From assembly GCA_015232935.1 (NCBI GenBank), contig JADFYT010000161.1:1-5874 (forward strand): 5,874 nucleotides of DNA, given 5' to 3'. Every line of letters begins with the position of its first letter. Position 1 is the first letter of the stretch. Under the pieces are notes generated by a model that was given only the letters and a program-made list of their open reading frames with translations, did not search any database and had not been told where the DNA came from. Positions 1-5,874 of the stretch are shown piece by piece. The translations under genes and the position numbers were made by a program. The stretch is from Desulfamplus sp. Its GTDB lineage: Bacteria > Desulfobacterota > Desulfobacteria > Desulfobacterales > Desulfobacteraceae.

Positions 1-791
1 TTCGCATGCGTTTTCTTCTTTCCAGAACAGAAGCTGAAGAGGCAGGGACAGGAGCTTCAAATGAAAAGGAAGTGAAAAAAATTCACAGGCAGCTCCAGCG
101 ACTAAATGTGACTATAATCAAAGAATATATAGAAGGGTGTACTCTTGGAATTCACGCAATATATGACGGAGATATTCTCCCTCTTACCCGAAGTTTTGAA
201 AAAGAGTTTATCCCTCTGTCCATAGGCACAAGCCTTGATATTCTAAAAGATGTGGGGCATCCACGTCAACTTGCCAAGAAATACAATATAAATCAGTTTA
301 ACGGAAGCCACGGCATCGCGCATATCCGTCTTGCAACCGAATCCGGTGTCAGGCCAGATACTGCCCACCCTTTCTGGGCATGCGGTTTTGCTGATATCGC
401 CACAGTACATAATGGACAGATTACCAACTACTGGATCATGAGAAGACGCCTGGAGAGGAAAGGGATGACCTTCCAGACACATAATGATACAGAGCTGATC
501 GCTGTATATATAGCCTACCAGATGAGCCGGAATGCAAGCCTGGAGGATGCATTGAAAGCATCTTTAGACGATCTGGACGGTACCTTTTCCTATCTTGTTG
601 CCACAAAGGATTCAATTGGCTACGCAAAGGATAAACTGGCTGCAAAACCCATGGTCAAATATGAGAATGATGAAATGATAGCTATCTCTTCTGAAGAGGT
701 GGGGCTGAATCGCCTCTTTCCCGGTCAGGCATTGGAGACAAACGAGCCTGCACCATTCAGCTATGGCCTGTGGAAGAGAGGCTGTAATTAA
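1..791 (+). CDS. glxB: Class II glutamine amidotransferase, GlxB/MgsA-like (5' end missing)
   Basis: This is the glutaminase subunit expected to release ammonia from glutamine for the FMN synthase encoded next door, probably in the cytoplasm. Counting from the first in-window Met (base 6), the sequence shows the substrate-site motif HIRLATES (residues 106-113, R108), HPF (121-123), the oxyanion-type HNGQITN (135-141) and NDTE (160-163). All are typical of the Ntn-hydrolase GATase_2 fold of GlxB/MgsA. The frame stays open to the left edge, and the nucleophilic N-terminal Cys (Met-Cys-Gly start) of this family is absent, so the true start lies upstream and the ATG at 6 is internal. Residues 7-30 (rich in E, A, G, K) look like a poorly conserved insert. 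The gene ends with TAA 178 bp before the fused synthase gene. It could equally be the MgsA subunit of N-methylglutamate synthase. Family assignment is secure; the exact substrate system is inferred. Confidence 0.5.
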   Translation, partial: RMRFLLSRTEAEEAGTGASNEKEVKKIHRQLQRLNVTIIKEYIEGCTLGIHAIYDGDILPLTRSFEKEFIPLSIGTSLDILKDVGHPRQLAKKYNINQFNGSHGIAHIRLATESGVRPDTAHPFWACGFADIATVHNGQITNYWIMRRRLERKGMTFQTHNDTELIAVYIAYQMSRNASLEDALKASLDDLDGTFSYLVATKDSIGYAKDKLAAKPMVKYENDEMIAISSEEVGLNRLFPGQALETNEPAPFSYGLWKRGCN

Positions 792-898
792 TGAACCGGT
801 TTTAAATAACTTGCTCATTTCAGAATTATCAAGGCTGAGCTCAAAGGCGGGGCATTTAGATTATTTGATGGGCATATTATTTGGGACTTTTCCTAAAC

Positions 899-925
899 GG
901 GGATGATTGTGCATCAATCATCCCC
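899..925. promoter_or_regulatory. Perfect palindrome / stem-loop between glxB and glxCD
   Basis: GGGGATGATTG (899-909) and CAATCATCCCC (915-925) are exact reverse complements separated by the 5-nt loop TGCAT. The 11-bp stem, capped by four G-C pairs, should be stable in RNA. No T-tract follows on either strand (the plus strand continues TATCATAAAAAT), so a classical intrinsic terminator is unlikely. It ends 30 bases before the ribosome binding site of the next gene. It may be an operator dyad, an attenuator, or an RNA hairpin that sets the ratio of the subunits by processing or stabilising the transcript. The structure is seen directly; the role is inferred. Confidence 0.5.
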
Positions 926-955
926 TATCATAAAAATCATATGCATTTTCACGGT

Positions 956-962
956 AAAGGAG
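956..962 (+). promoter_or_regulatory. Ribosome binding site of glxCD-like gene
   Basis: AAAGGAG lies 7 bases before the ATG at 970. It is a near-ideal Shine-Dalgarno match with good spacing, and it fixes the start of the 1106-aa product. Confidence 0.5.
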
Positions 963-969
963 ATTTATC

Positions 970-3900
970 ATGGCAACAATTGATCTTGCCACCATGCCTA
1001 TAAGAACAGCAAATGAAGTGATACGTGGTCATGGTGCTGCCCACCAGGATATCGAGATCATAAATCCGGATGCCAGACACTATATTGCAGTGGGCCTTAC
1101 CAACCCTGTCAGGGTATCAATCAAGGGATCGGCAGGCTATTTTTGCGGTGGACTGACTGACGGGCCTCACATAGAGGTAAACAATAATGTAAGCTGGGGA
1201 GTTGGCGACAACATGCTTTCTGGCAGCATAGTTGTCAATGGCAATGCAGGGGCAATTGCCGGAGAGGCTCTTAGGGGCGGAGATATCGTCATTAAAGGCA
1301 ATATGGGTTCGCGTGCGGGACAGGTTATGAAAAAGGGGACTCTCTGCTGCGTGGGCAACTCCAACTTCATGGCCGGATACATGATGTACGGCGGCAGGAT
1401 GATCATTCTTGGCAATTCAGGAGAGAAGGTTGGCGAAAACATGGCAGGTGGTCAGATATATGTGGGAGGCAGTATTGAATCATTAGGTGCTGATGCCATG
1501 ATATCTGACCCTTCTGATGAAGAGATTGAATCTGTGATGTCATTTTTAGAAAGATACAGGATAAAATTTTCCGGAAGACTCAAAAAAGTCGTCTGTGCCG
1601 GAAACGATCTGAGTTTCGGCAAACCTGAGCCACGGTTGAAAAATATCCCGTTCACGAAATTTTCAGGAAAAGATATTCCATGGTGGAATGAAAAGGTTTT
1701 TGAAGATATCCAGGTCAAAAGCAGGGTAGGGCGATACAGGGTGAGAGGATATGGAACATCGCGCCATCTTCCCCATTTTAATGACATCGCATTCAAACTC
1801 GACATCAATCGTGTTGATACCAGGAGTGCGGCACTTGAGTCCCGTGTTGATATGAGAACCTTTATCGGAGGGAGAAATGGTGCAAAAGCACTTGATTTGA
1901 GCATGCCGGTCATGATTGCTCCCATGAGCCTTGGTGCATTGAGCCCTCGGGTAAAAACAGCTCTTGGAATTGCGTCACGCCTCTCTGGAATCTGTGAAAA
2001 TACAGGAGAGGGTGGAATGTATTCAGTGGAGCGGGCAGAAGCAAGACAGCTTATTGCCCAGTGCCTTTCAGGCCGCCTTGGCTGGAATATTCATGATATG
2101 AAGCGGTCTGACGCACTGGAGCTCTATATTTCTCAGGGTGCAAAACCTGGTCTTGGCGGGCAGCTTATGGCAGCCAAGCTGACAAAGGAGATTGCACAGA
2201 TGAGAGGGATTCCGCACGGCATGGATCTTCGTTCTCCATCCCGCCATCCTGATATCCTTGGCGGAGACGACCTTATCATGAAGGTGCTTGAATTTAGAGA
2301 AGCAGTGGGATGGCGTCTGCCTGTAAGTCTTAAACTTGGAGGAGGACGTACACGAGACGACGTCAAGATTGCCTATAAGGACGGAATTGATTTTGTTGAA
2401 CTGGACGGACTTCAGGGTGGGACCGGTGCCGGAGGCAATGAGGTAATTGAATATGTTGGAATTCCGACCATATCAGCACTTATGGAGGCAATGGACGGCC
2501 TGGACGAGATTGACGCAAAGGGAGAGCTGCCCATAGTTCTGATGGGCGGTATTCAAAATGGAGTGGATGCGGCAAAAGCCATTGCTCTTGGTGCCACTGC
2601 CGTTGGTATCGGCACTCCCATGCTGATTGCAGCCGGATGCACAGGGTGCATGCAGTGCAGCACCGGTAACTGTCCTCTTGGAATTACTACTCAAACCCCT
2701 GAATATGTTGAACGGTTTGATATTGAGAAACAATCCATTGAGATGCACAACTATCTGGAATCTTTCAGATGGCAGCTTGCGGCAGTCTCTTTTGCACTTG
2801 GCCATTCAAATGTACATGAACTGTGCAGAGATGATCTTGTGGCATTGACCCCGGAGGCGGCTGCACTGACAAGGCTGCCCTACGCACCTGAATATGCTGC
2901 AAGCTCCTGTTTTAATGAAAAAGGCAGTTGTAATGCAAAAGAAAGTTCCAGCAGTAACACAAAGAAGAGAAAACAGAACGGAACAGCAGGAAAAGTGCAG
3001 GAGACAGGAACAGCGGGTTTTTCAAAGAATTCCCGTAGTATAATCAAGCAGATGAGCCACTCACAGGTTCAAGACAGCTTGTCTCAGCAAAAAATAATGG
3101 AGATGGCTCTTCAGGGAAGAGAGAACCCGTTTCCGGCAGAAAGAGCTGCCCACCTGGATGATGTGGTTTTTCTCTCGGCTGCCCTGACACGCCTTGTTAT
3201 TGACCCGTACAGGGAAGATTGCAGCACAAAAACACGAATCACGCGTACTGTTGAAATTGGACAGACATGTCCTGAGGCACCTTTTGTAGATATGGATCTG
3301 CCATTTTTGTTTACAGGTTTTGATGAAGCACCGGTTCATGTCAGACGTGCTCTTTCTGCTGCTGTCTCAAGCTGCGGATGCGGTTATATCGGACGAAGAC
3401 CACTTGTAACGGGCAGCGAAAAAAACAACTCCAGCACTCGGGTAAGCCTGGAGACTCTTTGCCAGGATAGTGCTGACGGGATCCACGAAGAGACACACGA
3501 TGCTGCTGACGGAATCTGCGAAGAGACAGCACATGAAAGTGTCTGGTTTCAACTTCTCCTGCCAGGAGATACTCCTTCATCTGAAGCAGATGCTCTTATA
3601 TATGTAATCAATAGCACAAGTACGCTCCAGCAACTCCATGCCAAACGGATTAATCCAGATCAGCTTGTTGGTCTGTGTGCCGATGTCAGAACGTTGCCAG
3701 CGGTTTTGCCTTATGCTCTCAGCAATGTTTTTGATTTGCTTCTTTTGGATACGACATCGGGAATCAAATCTCCATGGGTGGAAGTTAACAGCTCCTTTGA
3801 TCTTACTGTCATCAGGGACACTATCTTGCGTCTCAGATCACTTAATATGGAAGAGGAGATATGCCTGATCAACTTTGGTGGCCTCCGTTCCGGAACCGAT

Positions 3901-4290
3901 GTTGCCAAATCCCTGGCTCTTAACTGTAATGCATCTGTGTTCGGTGTTGCCATGGCCATTGCCCTTGGAGGCCGTATAAATGGCAATAGTATCGAGTTTC
4001 CCTCATCTGTGGAAAAATCCGGCTCGAGGTCAAGCAGAGAGCTGTCTTTAAAAAGAGACCAGTCTTTAAAAACAAACCGGAACGGGCTGGAAAGTGAGCA
4101 CACCCTGTTTGATCTTGCTGTCAACTGGATCAAGGGAACTGCACAGGAGGCGGCAATTATTGCAAGATGCGCGGGAAAAACAAACGTTCACAACCTGGAG
4201 CCTGAGGATATGCGTTCAATATCCATAGCAACTTCTGAAGCCCTGGGGATCCCCCTGACATCAGGAGCACTCAGACGTCATAACTTTTAG
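970..4290 (+). CDS. Fused GXGXG + FMN/Fe-S glutamate synthase-like protein with degenerate second FMN domain (GlxC-GlxD fusion)
   Basis: The product (1106 aa) joins parts that are separate subunits in GlxBCD and MgsABC. Residues about 50-170 carry glycine-spaced turns (GSAGYFCGG, GNAGAIAGEALRGG, GNMGSRAG, MAGGQIYVGG) of the GXGXG beta-helix (GltB C-terminal type, GlxC/MgsB). Residues about 250-640 are the FMN TIM barrel of glutamate synthase: MIAPMSLGALSP (315-326), ENTGEGG (343-349), QGAKPGLGGQL (389-399), LKLGGG (454-459), LDGLQGGTGAG (478-488) and MGGIQNG (525-531). A cysteine cluster, C557, C560, C563 and C568, should hold an Fe-S centre. Residues 646-690 are an S/K/N/G-rich linker. Residues about 728-1098 repeat the FMN domain in degenerate form. 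The reaction is presumably glutamate (or N-methylglutamate) formation using ammonia from the upstream amidotransferase. No NAD(P)H/FAD subunit is adjacent, so the electron source is unknown. The start is set by a strong ribosome binding site; no frameshift is seen. Domain calls are secure, the substrate is inferred. Confidence 0.5.
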   Translation: MATIDLATMPIRTANEVIRGHGAAHQDIEIINPDARHYIAVGLTNPVRVSIKGSAGYFCGGLTDGPHIEVNNNVSWGVGDNMLSGSIVVNGNAGAIAGEALRGGDIVIKGNMGSRAGQVMKKGTLCCVGNSNFMAGYMMYGGRMIILGNSGEKVGENMAGGQIYVGGSIESLGADAMISDPSDEEIESVMSFLERYRIKFSGRLKKVVCAGNDLSFGKPEPRLKNIPFTKFSGKDIPWWNEKVFEDIQVKSRVGRYRVRGYGTSRHLPHFNDIAFKLDINRVDTRSAALESRVDMRTFIGGRNGAKALDLSMPVMIAPMSLGALSPRVKTALGIASRLSGICENTGEGGMYSVERAEARQLIAQCLSGRLGWNIHDMKRSDALELYISQGAKPGLGGQLMAAKLTKEIAQMRGIPHGMDLRSPSRHPDILGGDDLIMKVLEFREAVGWRLPVSLKLGGGRTRDDVKIAYKDGIDFVELDGLQGGTGAGGNEVIEYVGIPTISALMEAMDGLDEIDAKGELPIVLMGGIQNGVDAAKAIALGATAVGIGTPMLIAAGCTGCMQCSTGNCPLGITTQTPEYVERFDIEKQSIEMHNYLESFRWQLAAVSFALGHSNVHELCRDDLVALTPEAAALTRLPYAPEYAASSCFNEKGSCNAKESSSSNTKKRKQNGTAGKVQETGTAGFSKNSRSIIKQMSHSQVQDSLSQQKIMEMALQGRENPFPAERAAHLDDVVFLSAALTRLVIDPYREDCSTKTRITRTVEIGQTCPEAPFVDMDLPFLFTGFDEAPVHVRRALSAAVSSCGCGYIGRRPLVTGSEKNNSSTRVSLETLCQDSADGIHEETHDAADGICEETAHESVWFQLLLPGDTPSSEADALIYVINSTSTLQQLHAKRINPDQLVGLCADVRTLPAVLPYALSNVFDLLLLDTTSGIKSPWVEVNSSFDLTVIRDTILRLRSLNMEEEICLINFGGLRSGTDVAKSLALNCNASVFGVAMAIALGGRINGNSIEFPSSVEKSGSRSSRELSLKRDQSLKTNRNGLESEHTLFDLAVNWIKGTAQEAAIIARCAGKTNVHNLEPEDMRSISIATSEALGIPLTSGALRRHNF
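2638..2673 (+). other. Fe-S cysteine cluster of the FMN domain (C557, C560, C563, C568)
   Basis: The spacing is C-x2-C-x2-C-x4-C, followed by PLGITTQ. Three of the residues (557, 563, 568) match the C-x5-C-x4-C spacing of the [3Fe-4S] site of bacterial glutamate synthase GltB. The fourth, C560, is additional to that classical motif. The cluster would pass electrons to or from FMN. Confidence 0.5.
2905..3039 (+). other. Low-complexity linker between the two FMN-type domains
   Basis: Residues 646-690 of the fused protein are rich in Ser, Lys, Asn, Gly and Thr and include runs such as SSSSN and KKRK. They show no resemblance to either flanking domain. The segment follows directly on the end of the first FMN domain (RLPYAP) and precedes the degenerate copy. 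It is most simply a flexible tether at a gene-fusion junction. Confidence 0.5.
3466..3531 (+). repeat. In-frame 33-nt tandem repeat, two copies
   Basis: Copies at 3466-3498 and 3499-3531 agree at 25 of 33 bases and encode DSADGIHEETH and DAADGICEETA (residues 833-854). They lie inside an insert (about residues 815-855) of the degenerate domain. The period of 11 codons keeps the frame, which points to local duplication in a loop under weak constraint. Confidence 0.5.
4045..4080 (+). repeat. In-frame 18-nt tandem repeat, two copies
   Basis: Copies at 4045-4062 and 4063-4080 agree at 15 of 18 bases and encode SLKRDQ and SLKTNR (residues 1026-1037). They sit in a hydrophilic insert (about 1008-1044) that occupies the place where the first FMN domain carries its Fe-S cysteines. 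Confidence 0.5.
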
Positions 4291-4315
4291 TCAAACTTCA
4301 ACTGCAAATCATATA

Positions 4316-4321
4316 AAAGGA
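4316..4321 (+). promoter_or_regulatory. Ribosome binding site of glnT
   Basis: AAAGGA lies 7 bases before the ATG at 4329. It favours this start over the in-frame ATG at 4344. The 38-bp gap after the preceding stop codon shows no separate promoter, so co-transcription is likely. Confidence 0.5.
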
Positions 4322-4328
4322 AATAATC

Positions 4329-5741
4329 ATGACAGCCATAGCAATGGTCAAACCTCACATTACAGAGGACAAGAGCAGAAAAGAAGAGGTTTTTGAGACG
4401 CTCAAAGATCAGAAAGTCGAATTTATCCTGGCCCAGTTTGTTGACATTCACGGTGCTCCAAGAGTCAAGCAGGTTCCGCTGGACAGCTTTGACGATATTG
4501 TAGAGGACGGGGCGGGATTTGCAGGAGCGGCCGTATGGGGCATGGGAATGGGACCGGAGAGTCATGATCTTATGGCCAGAACAGATATAGAAACCTACAG
4601 GCAGCTTCCCTGGCAGTCCAATGTGGCATTGGCAAGCGCTGACCTTTATGTGGATGGCAAGCCCTGGCCTTACTGCCCAAGGAATAATCTCAAACGGATG
4701 CTCAAGTTGATGGCAGATAAAGGCTATACTCTTAACGGAGGTTTTGAGCCTGAACATTTTCTTGTGACTTATGATGACAAAGGCAGGCTCAAACCATGGG
4801 ATCCTCTGACCATAGATACTCAGCCCAAGCCCTGTTATGACTTCAAGGGGATGTGCCAGAGCATGAACTATCTCCAGGATATCATGCGATACGGCAATCA
4901 GATGGGATTTGGAATATACCAGAGTGACCATGAAGATGCCAATGGGCAGTACGAGATAAATTTTGACTGGACAAATGCTGTTCATGCGTCTGATCGCCTG
5001 GTTCACTTTCGTATGATGGCAGGCCAGGTTGCCCAGAAATACGGTGCCATAGCAACCTTTATGGCCAAACCGTTTGAAAACATGACAGGATCGGGAGCAC
5101 ATCTGCATTTTCATATTGCAAATGTCATAACTGGAGAGAACCTCTTTCCGTTGCCAAATGGCGAAGAGGACTGGAAGGGCCTTGGGTTGTCGAAAACCGC
5201 TATTCACTATATTGGCGGATTACTCAAACACATCAGGGCGATCACTGCTGTTGCGTCTCCCAATATAAACTGCTACCGCCGCATACAAAGTGGAGAGTTT
5301 GTCTATTCTTCGGCTTCAGGATACACCTGGACACCCTCTTTTGCGTCATACGGTGATAATAACAGAACCCAGCTCTTCAGGTGCCCCAGCCCCAACCGCA
5401 TGGAGGACCGCTCACCATCGGGTATGGTCAATCCTTACCTGCTTCTTGCAGTAAATATCGCAGCAGGGCTGGACGGCATTGAAAACGAGATTGACCCTGG
5501 AGAGGCCATCATGGGCAAAAATATCTGGAATCTATCCATAAAAGAGAGAAAGGAGCTTGGAATGATACTTCTTCCCCAGAATCTGCTTGAGGCAATTGAG
5601 GCACTTGAAGCTGATGATGTTGCAAGAAGCGGTCTTGGACCTATTGCCAATGAGTATGTAAGGCTGAAAAAAACCGAATGGGCAGAGTTCATGAGACATG
5701 TAACCCCATGGGAGATTAAGCGAACATTGACAATGTTGTAA
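4329..5741 (+). CDS. glnT: Type III glutamine synthetase (GlnT family; possible gamma-glutamylmethylamide synthetase)
   Basis: This ATP-dependent ligase joins glutamate to ammonia to give glutamine; close relatives (GmaS) use methylamine instead. At 470 aa it is complete and of usual family length. Residues 30-110 form the beta-grasp domain (FVDIHGAPRVK, 37-47). The catalytic domain shows the metal-binding GFEPEHF (138-144; E140, E142), HEDANGQYEINF (201-212; E202, E209), GSGAHLHFH (254-262; H258), NCYRR (314-318), NRTQLFR (345-351) and MEDRSP (358-363; E359, R361). These match the conserved metal, ATP and glutamate positions of GSI-fold enzymes. The stretch GKNIWNLS (396-403) corresponds to the adenylylation loop of enteric GSI (KNLYDLP) but has Trp400 in place of the Tyr, so GlnE-type control is not expected. 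It follows the synthase gene by 38 bp with its own good ribosome binding site. Glutamine and methylamine synthetases cannot be separated from these motifs alone. Confidence 0.5.
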   Translation: MTAIAMVKPHITEDKSRKEEVFETLKDQKVEFILAQFVDIHGAPRVKQVPLDSFDDIVEDGAGFAGAAVWGMGMGPESHDLMARTDIETYRQLPWQSNVALASADLYVDGKPWPYCPRNNLKRMLKLMADKGYTLNGGFEPEHFLVTYDDKGRLKPWDPLTIDTQPKPCYDFKGMCQSMNYLQDIMRYGNQMGFGIYQSDHEDANGQYEINFDWTNAVHASDRLVHFRMMAGQVAQKYGAIATFMAKPFENMTGSGAHLHFHIANVITGENLFPLPNGEEDWKGLGLSKTAIHYIGGLLKHIRAITAVASPNINCYRRIQSGEFVYSSASGYTWTPSFASYGDNNRTQLFRCPSPNRMEDRSPSGMVNPYLLLAVNIAAGLDGIENEIDPGEAIMGKNIWNLSIKERKELGMILLPQNLLEAIEALEADDVARSGLGPIANEYVRLKKTEWAEFMRHVTPWEIKRTLTML

Positions 5742-5742
5742 C

Positions 5743-5761
5743 GCAAAAGGATCTCTTTTGC
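5743..5761. other. Small hairpin directly after glnT
   Basis: GCAAAAG (5743-5749) and CTTTTGC (5755-5761) are perfect complements around the loop GATCT, starting 2 bases after the glnT stop codon. The 7-bp stem is AT-rich and no T-tract follows, so it is at best a 3'-end stabilising hairpin rather than a terminator. Confidence 0.5.
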
Positions 5762-5795
5762 AGATACAGACTTCAGACTTTATTTGCCAGTCGAC

Positions 5796-5821
5796 ACTTA
5801 AGTACCAGTGCTAAAGTTTTT
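5796..5821 (+). terminator. Possible weak intrinsic terminator of the operon
   Basis: ACTTAAG (5796-5802) can pair with CTAAAGT (5811-5817) with one A-A mismatch over an 8-nt loop. The last T of the stem opens a run of five T (5817-5821). The stem is weak and AT-rich, so termination here is uncertain. The sequence after it (5822-5874) is very AT-rich and could hold a promoter for a downstream gene, but no convincing -35/-10 pair is seen. Confidence 0.5.
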
Positions 5822-5874
5822 ACCTGCATCTATAGTTTAATATGATAATAATATCAAATAATTATGATTTGAGT

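Larger units (their letters stand above)
3151..4263 (+). other. Degenerate second copy of the FMN glutamate synthase domain
   Basis: Residues 728-1098 follow the order of the first FMN domain. HLDDVVFL (728-735) matches HFNDIAFK (269-276). DLPFLFTGF (776-784) stands where MPVMIAPMS does. FDLLLLD (921-927) matches IDFVELD. GGLRSGTDVAKSLALN (970-985) matches GGIQNGVDAAKAIALG (526-541). GKTNVHNLEPED (1069-1080) matches GHSNVHELCRDD (611-622) without gaps at an offset of 458. The TGEGG, PGLGG, LGGG and GGTGAG motifs and all Fe-S cysteines are missing, and the middle of the barrel is shortened. It therefore probably cannot bind FMN productively and may be a structural or regulatory pseudo-domain. 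Confidence 0.5.

Noticed and set aside
794..801. AACCGGTT palindrome just after glxB
   Set aside because: An 8-bp palindrome is too short to be meaningful without other copies.
792..898. Possible sigma-70 or sigma-54 promoter upstream of the fused gene
   Set aside because: No hexamer pair with proper spacing and no GG-N10-GC sigma-54 core of adequate quality was found.
899..925. Palindrome as a rho-independent terminator of glxB
   Set aside because: No T-tract follows on either strand, and the flanking genes are functionally linked on the same strand.
1452..1925. 157-aa minus-strand ORF and other ORFs antisense to or out of frame within 970-4290
   Set aside because: They overlap conserved coding sequence and show low-information composition typical of shadow ORFs.
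4287..5207. 306-aa minus-strand ORF opposite glnT
   Set aside because: It lies wholly antisense to a well-supported gene, has no recognisable domain and no convincing ribosome binding site. It is best explained by codon bias in the sense strand.
5841..5856. AT-rich dyad TGATA/TATCA and possible -10 box TATGAT near the right edge
   Set aside because: The 5-bp dyad and a lone -10-like hexamer are expected by chance in such AT-rich sequence, and no adequate -35 is present.

Overview
The window holds three consecutive plus-strand genes that read as one nitrogen-assimilation operon of the GlxBCD/GlnT type. They are the 3' part of a class II glutamine amidotransferase (glxB-like), a very large fused glutamate-synthase-like protein of 1106 aa (GlxC-type GXGXG domain, GlxD-type FMN/Fe-S domain and a long C-terminal extension), and a type III (GlnT-family) glutamine synthetase. 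No tRNA, rRNA, CRISPR array, insertion sequence or phage gene is visible, and all long minus-strand ORFs lie antisense to these genes.

Layout: 1-791 glxB-like, cut by the left edge so that the catalytic N-terminal Cys is not in the window; 792-969 a gap with a perfect 11-bp-stem palindrome (899-925) and a strong ribosome binding site; 970-4290 the fused glxCD-like gene; a 38-bp gap with a second ribosome binding site; 4329-5741 glnT; 5742-5874 an AT-rich tail with two small hairpins, the second followed by five T residues and a possible weak terminator.

How the parts fit: the amidotransferase should hydrolyse glutamine, and the GXGXG and FMN domains would complete a glutamate synthase (or the related N-methylglutamate synthase, MgsABC). 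The synthetase would make glutamine, or gamma-glutamylmethylamide if the system is of the methylamine type. No GltD-like NAD(P)H/FAD subunit is present in the window, so the electron donor is unknown.

The most unusual point is the C-terminal third of the 1106-aa protein. It is a second, degenerate copy of the FMN glutamate synthase domain: the last section aligns to the first copy without gaps at an offset of 458 residues, but the FMN-site glycine motifs and Fe-S cysteines are gone. It is interrupted by low-complexity inserts, two of which contain recent-looking tandem repeats.

Organism: moderate base composition, strong AAGGAG-type ribosome binding sites and this gene set suggest a bacterium, possibly an anaerobic deltaproteobacterium (Desulfobacterota). 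That is an impression from the protein style, not something the window proves.
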